Shown in pieces: positions 63,548 to 64,000 of a stretch of DNA of 64,000 bases. Within the stretch, counting starts at the first letter, position 1. The number at the start of each line of letters is the position of its first letter. The notes beneath the pieces are model-generated. The model was not told where the DNA came from. It was given only the letters and a program-made list of their open reading frames with translations, and made no database searches. The DNA comes from Chryseobacterium sp. ZHDP1 (GTDB lineage Bacteria > Bacteroidota > Bacteroidia > Flavobacteriales > Weeksellaceae). The position numbers and the translations under genes are program-made. The DNA is taken from NCBI RefSeq assembly GCF_018603435.1, contig NZ_CP075682.1:868001-932000 (forward strand). Direction: 5' to 3'.

Positions 63548-63587
63548 TTATTAAATTAATTCCAAAACCATTAAAAATTTATTAATC

Positions 63588-64000
63588 ATGAAAAAACTCT
63601 TTTCATTTTTTATTCTTGTGCTGGGGTCTGTTCTGCTGAATGCACAGGTTACGATTACGCAGGCAACCGGATGGCTGGAAACTGCTTATGTAAAATGGAA
63701 TCCCGTAAACGGAGCCGACAGTTACAGAGTCTATTACACAGGCGGCGGCTTTACCAACAAAATAATTGATAATCAGTTAATCAGAAATTACGGTTCTTAT
63801 TTTCGTGCAGATATTTTAGGATTAAGTCCCGGAAATTACACCATAAAAGTTGCTCCTGTAACGAATAATGTGGAAGGAACTGCCACGGTTTCGGGTTCGG
63901 TTACCGTTCTTCCTCATGACAGAAACGGTTTTGCGCACAGCAACGGAAGAATTCCCGGTGCTTACAATCTGGACGGAACTTTAAAAGCCAATGCCGTTGT
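63588..64000 (+). CDS. Probable pectate lyase, N-terminal part (3' end outside window)
   Basis: The first 137 codons of an exported protein. A signal peptide (MKKLFSFFILVLGSVLLNAQ) is followed by a fibronectin type III-like domain (residues about 22-105: TAYVKWNPVNGADSYRVYY then LGLSPGNYTIKVAPV) and the start of the next domain (HDRNGFAHSNGRIPGAYN, LDGTLKANAVV). From memory of Bacteroidota enzymes this FN3 plus NGFA...GAYNxDGTLK junction leads to a pectate lyase (PL1-type) catalytic domain; the catalytic part is outside the window, so the function is inference. A LacI-type operator upstream fits sugar-controlled expression. Confidence 0.65.
   Translation, partial: MKKLFSFFILVLGSVLLNAQVTITQATGWLETAYVKWNPVNGADSYRVYYTGGGFTNKIIDNQLIRNYGSYFRADILGLSPGNYTIKVAPVTNNVEGTATVSGSVTVLPHDRNGFAHSNGRIPGAYNLDGTLKANAV

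Overview
The window is a low-GC chromosomal segment from a member of the Bacteroidota, class Flavobacteriia, most like Chryseobacterium or a close relative (family Weeksellaceae). The evidence is a TAnnTTTG -7 promoter element upstream of many genes, a type IX secretion (T9SS type B) substrate, GLPGLI-family proteins, a DUF4476 protein, a BlaI/BlaR1-like pair, lipoproteins or exported proteins with signal peptides ending in xAQ, and dispersed intergenic palindromes. Species assignment is inference from gene content, not from a database match.

Layout. 1-2.0 kb: end of a cyanophycinase gene, a YoaK/DUF1275 membrane protein and an isoaspartyl peptidase, together a probable cyanophycin-degradation operon. 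2.0-7.7 kb: a small YtxH-like protein behind a sigma-54-like promoter, a methyltransferase, two paralogous zinc-ribbon/PH-like/SHOCT proteins, hisS, an HRDC protein and ssb. 7.7-13.1 kb: a plus-strand run of small genes (HPP membrane protein, Zn-ribbon protein, TIGR01777 oxidoreductase, Nudix hydrolase, three unknown proteins, a VOC protein, a J-domain/KTSC fusion). 13.5-19.9 kb: a TetR-TolC-MFP-RND multidrug efflux operon with repeated operator-like sites. 20-24 kb: a 1303-residue T9SS surface protein. 24-34 kb: CvfB-like, DUF4476, lpdA, a glycosyltransferase, recQ with a 37-codon membrane-protein gene abutting it, kdsD and tatC. 34.26-35.61 kb: a complete IS3-family element with a 3-bp target duplication. 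36-45 kb: exported M1 and M61 peptidases, an orphan histidine kinase, a PBP4-type D,D-carboxypeptidase, pepE, a TPR protein and a YdeI/DUF1905 protein. 45-50.7 kb: transaldolase-like aldolase, two GLPGLI proteins, an acetyltransferase and a BlaI/M56 regulatory pair. 50.9-55.7 kb: TolC-HlyD and two ABC-2 permeases without an ATPase gene. 55.9-58.4 kb: an exported unknown, a nested tandem-repeat array, a DUF2945 protein, a small membrane protein and four tandem initiator tRNA genes. 58.5-62.6 kb: Sua5/YrdC, CPBP protease, YaaA, a double-DTG aspartic protease with a PDZ-like tail, and prmC. The window closes with the first 413 bases of a probable pectate lyase gene behind a perfect 18-bp LacI-type operator.

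Most of the window is housekeeping or common flavobacterial accessory content. I found no CRISPR array, prophage, secretion gene cluster or obviously new defence system. The least explained signals are non-coding: a palindromic element present twice with an identical 19-bp core and flanks but arms that differ in sequence while staying perfectly self-complementary; a 287-bp duplication containing 110-bp sub-repeats; and several families of dispersed inverted repeats filling nearly all long intergenic gaps.
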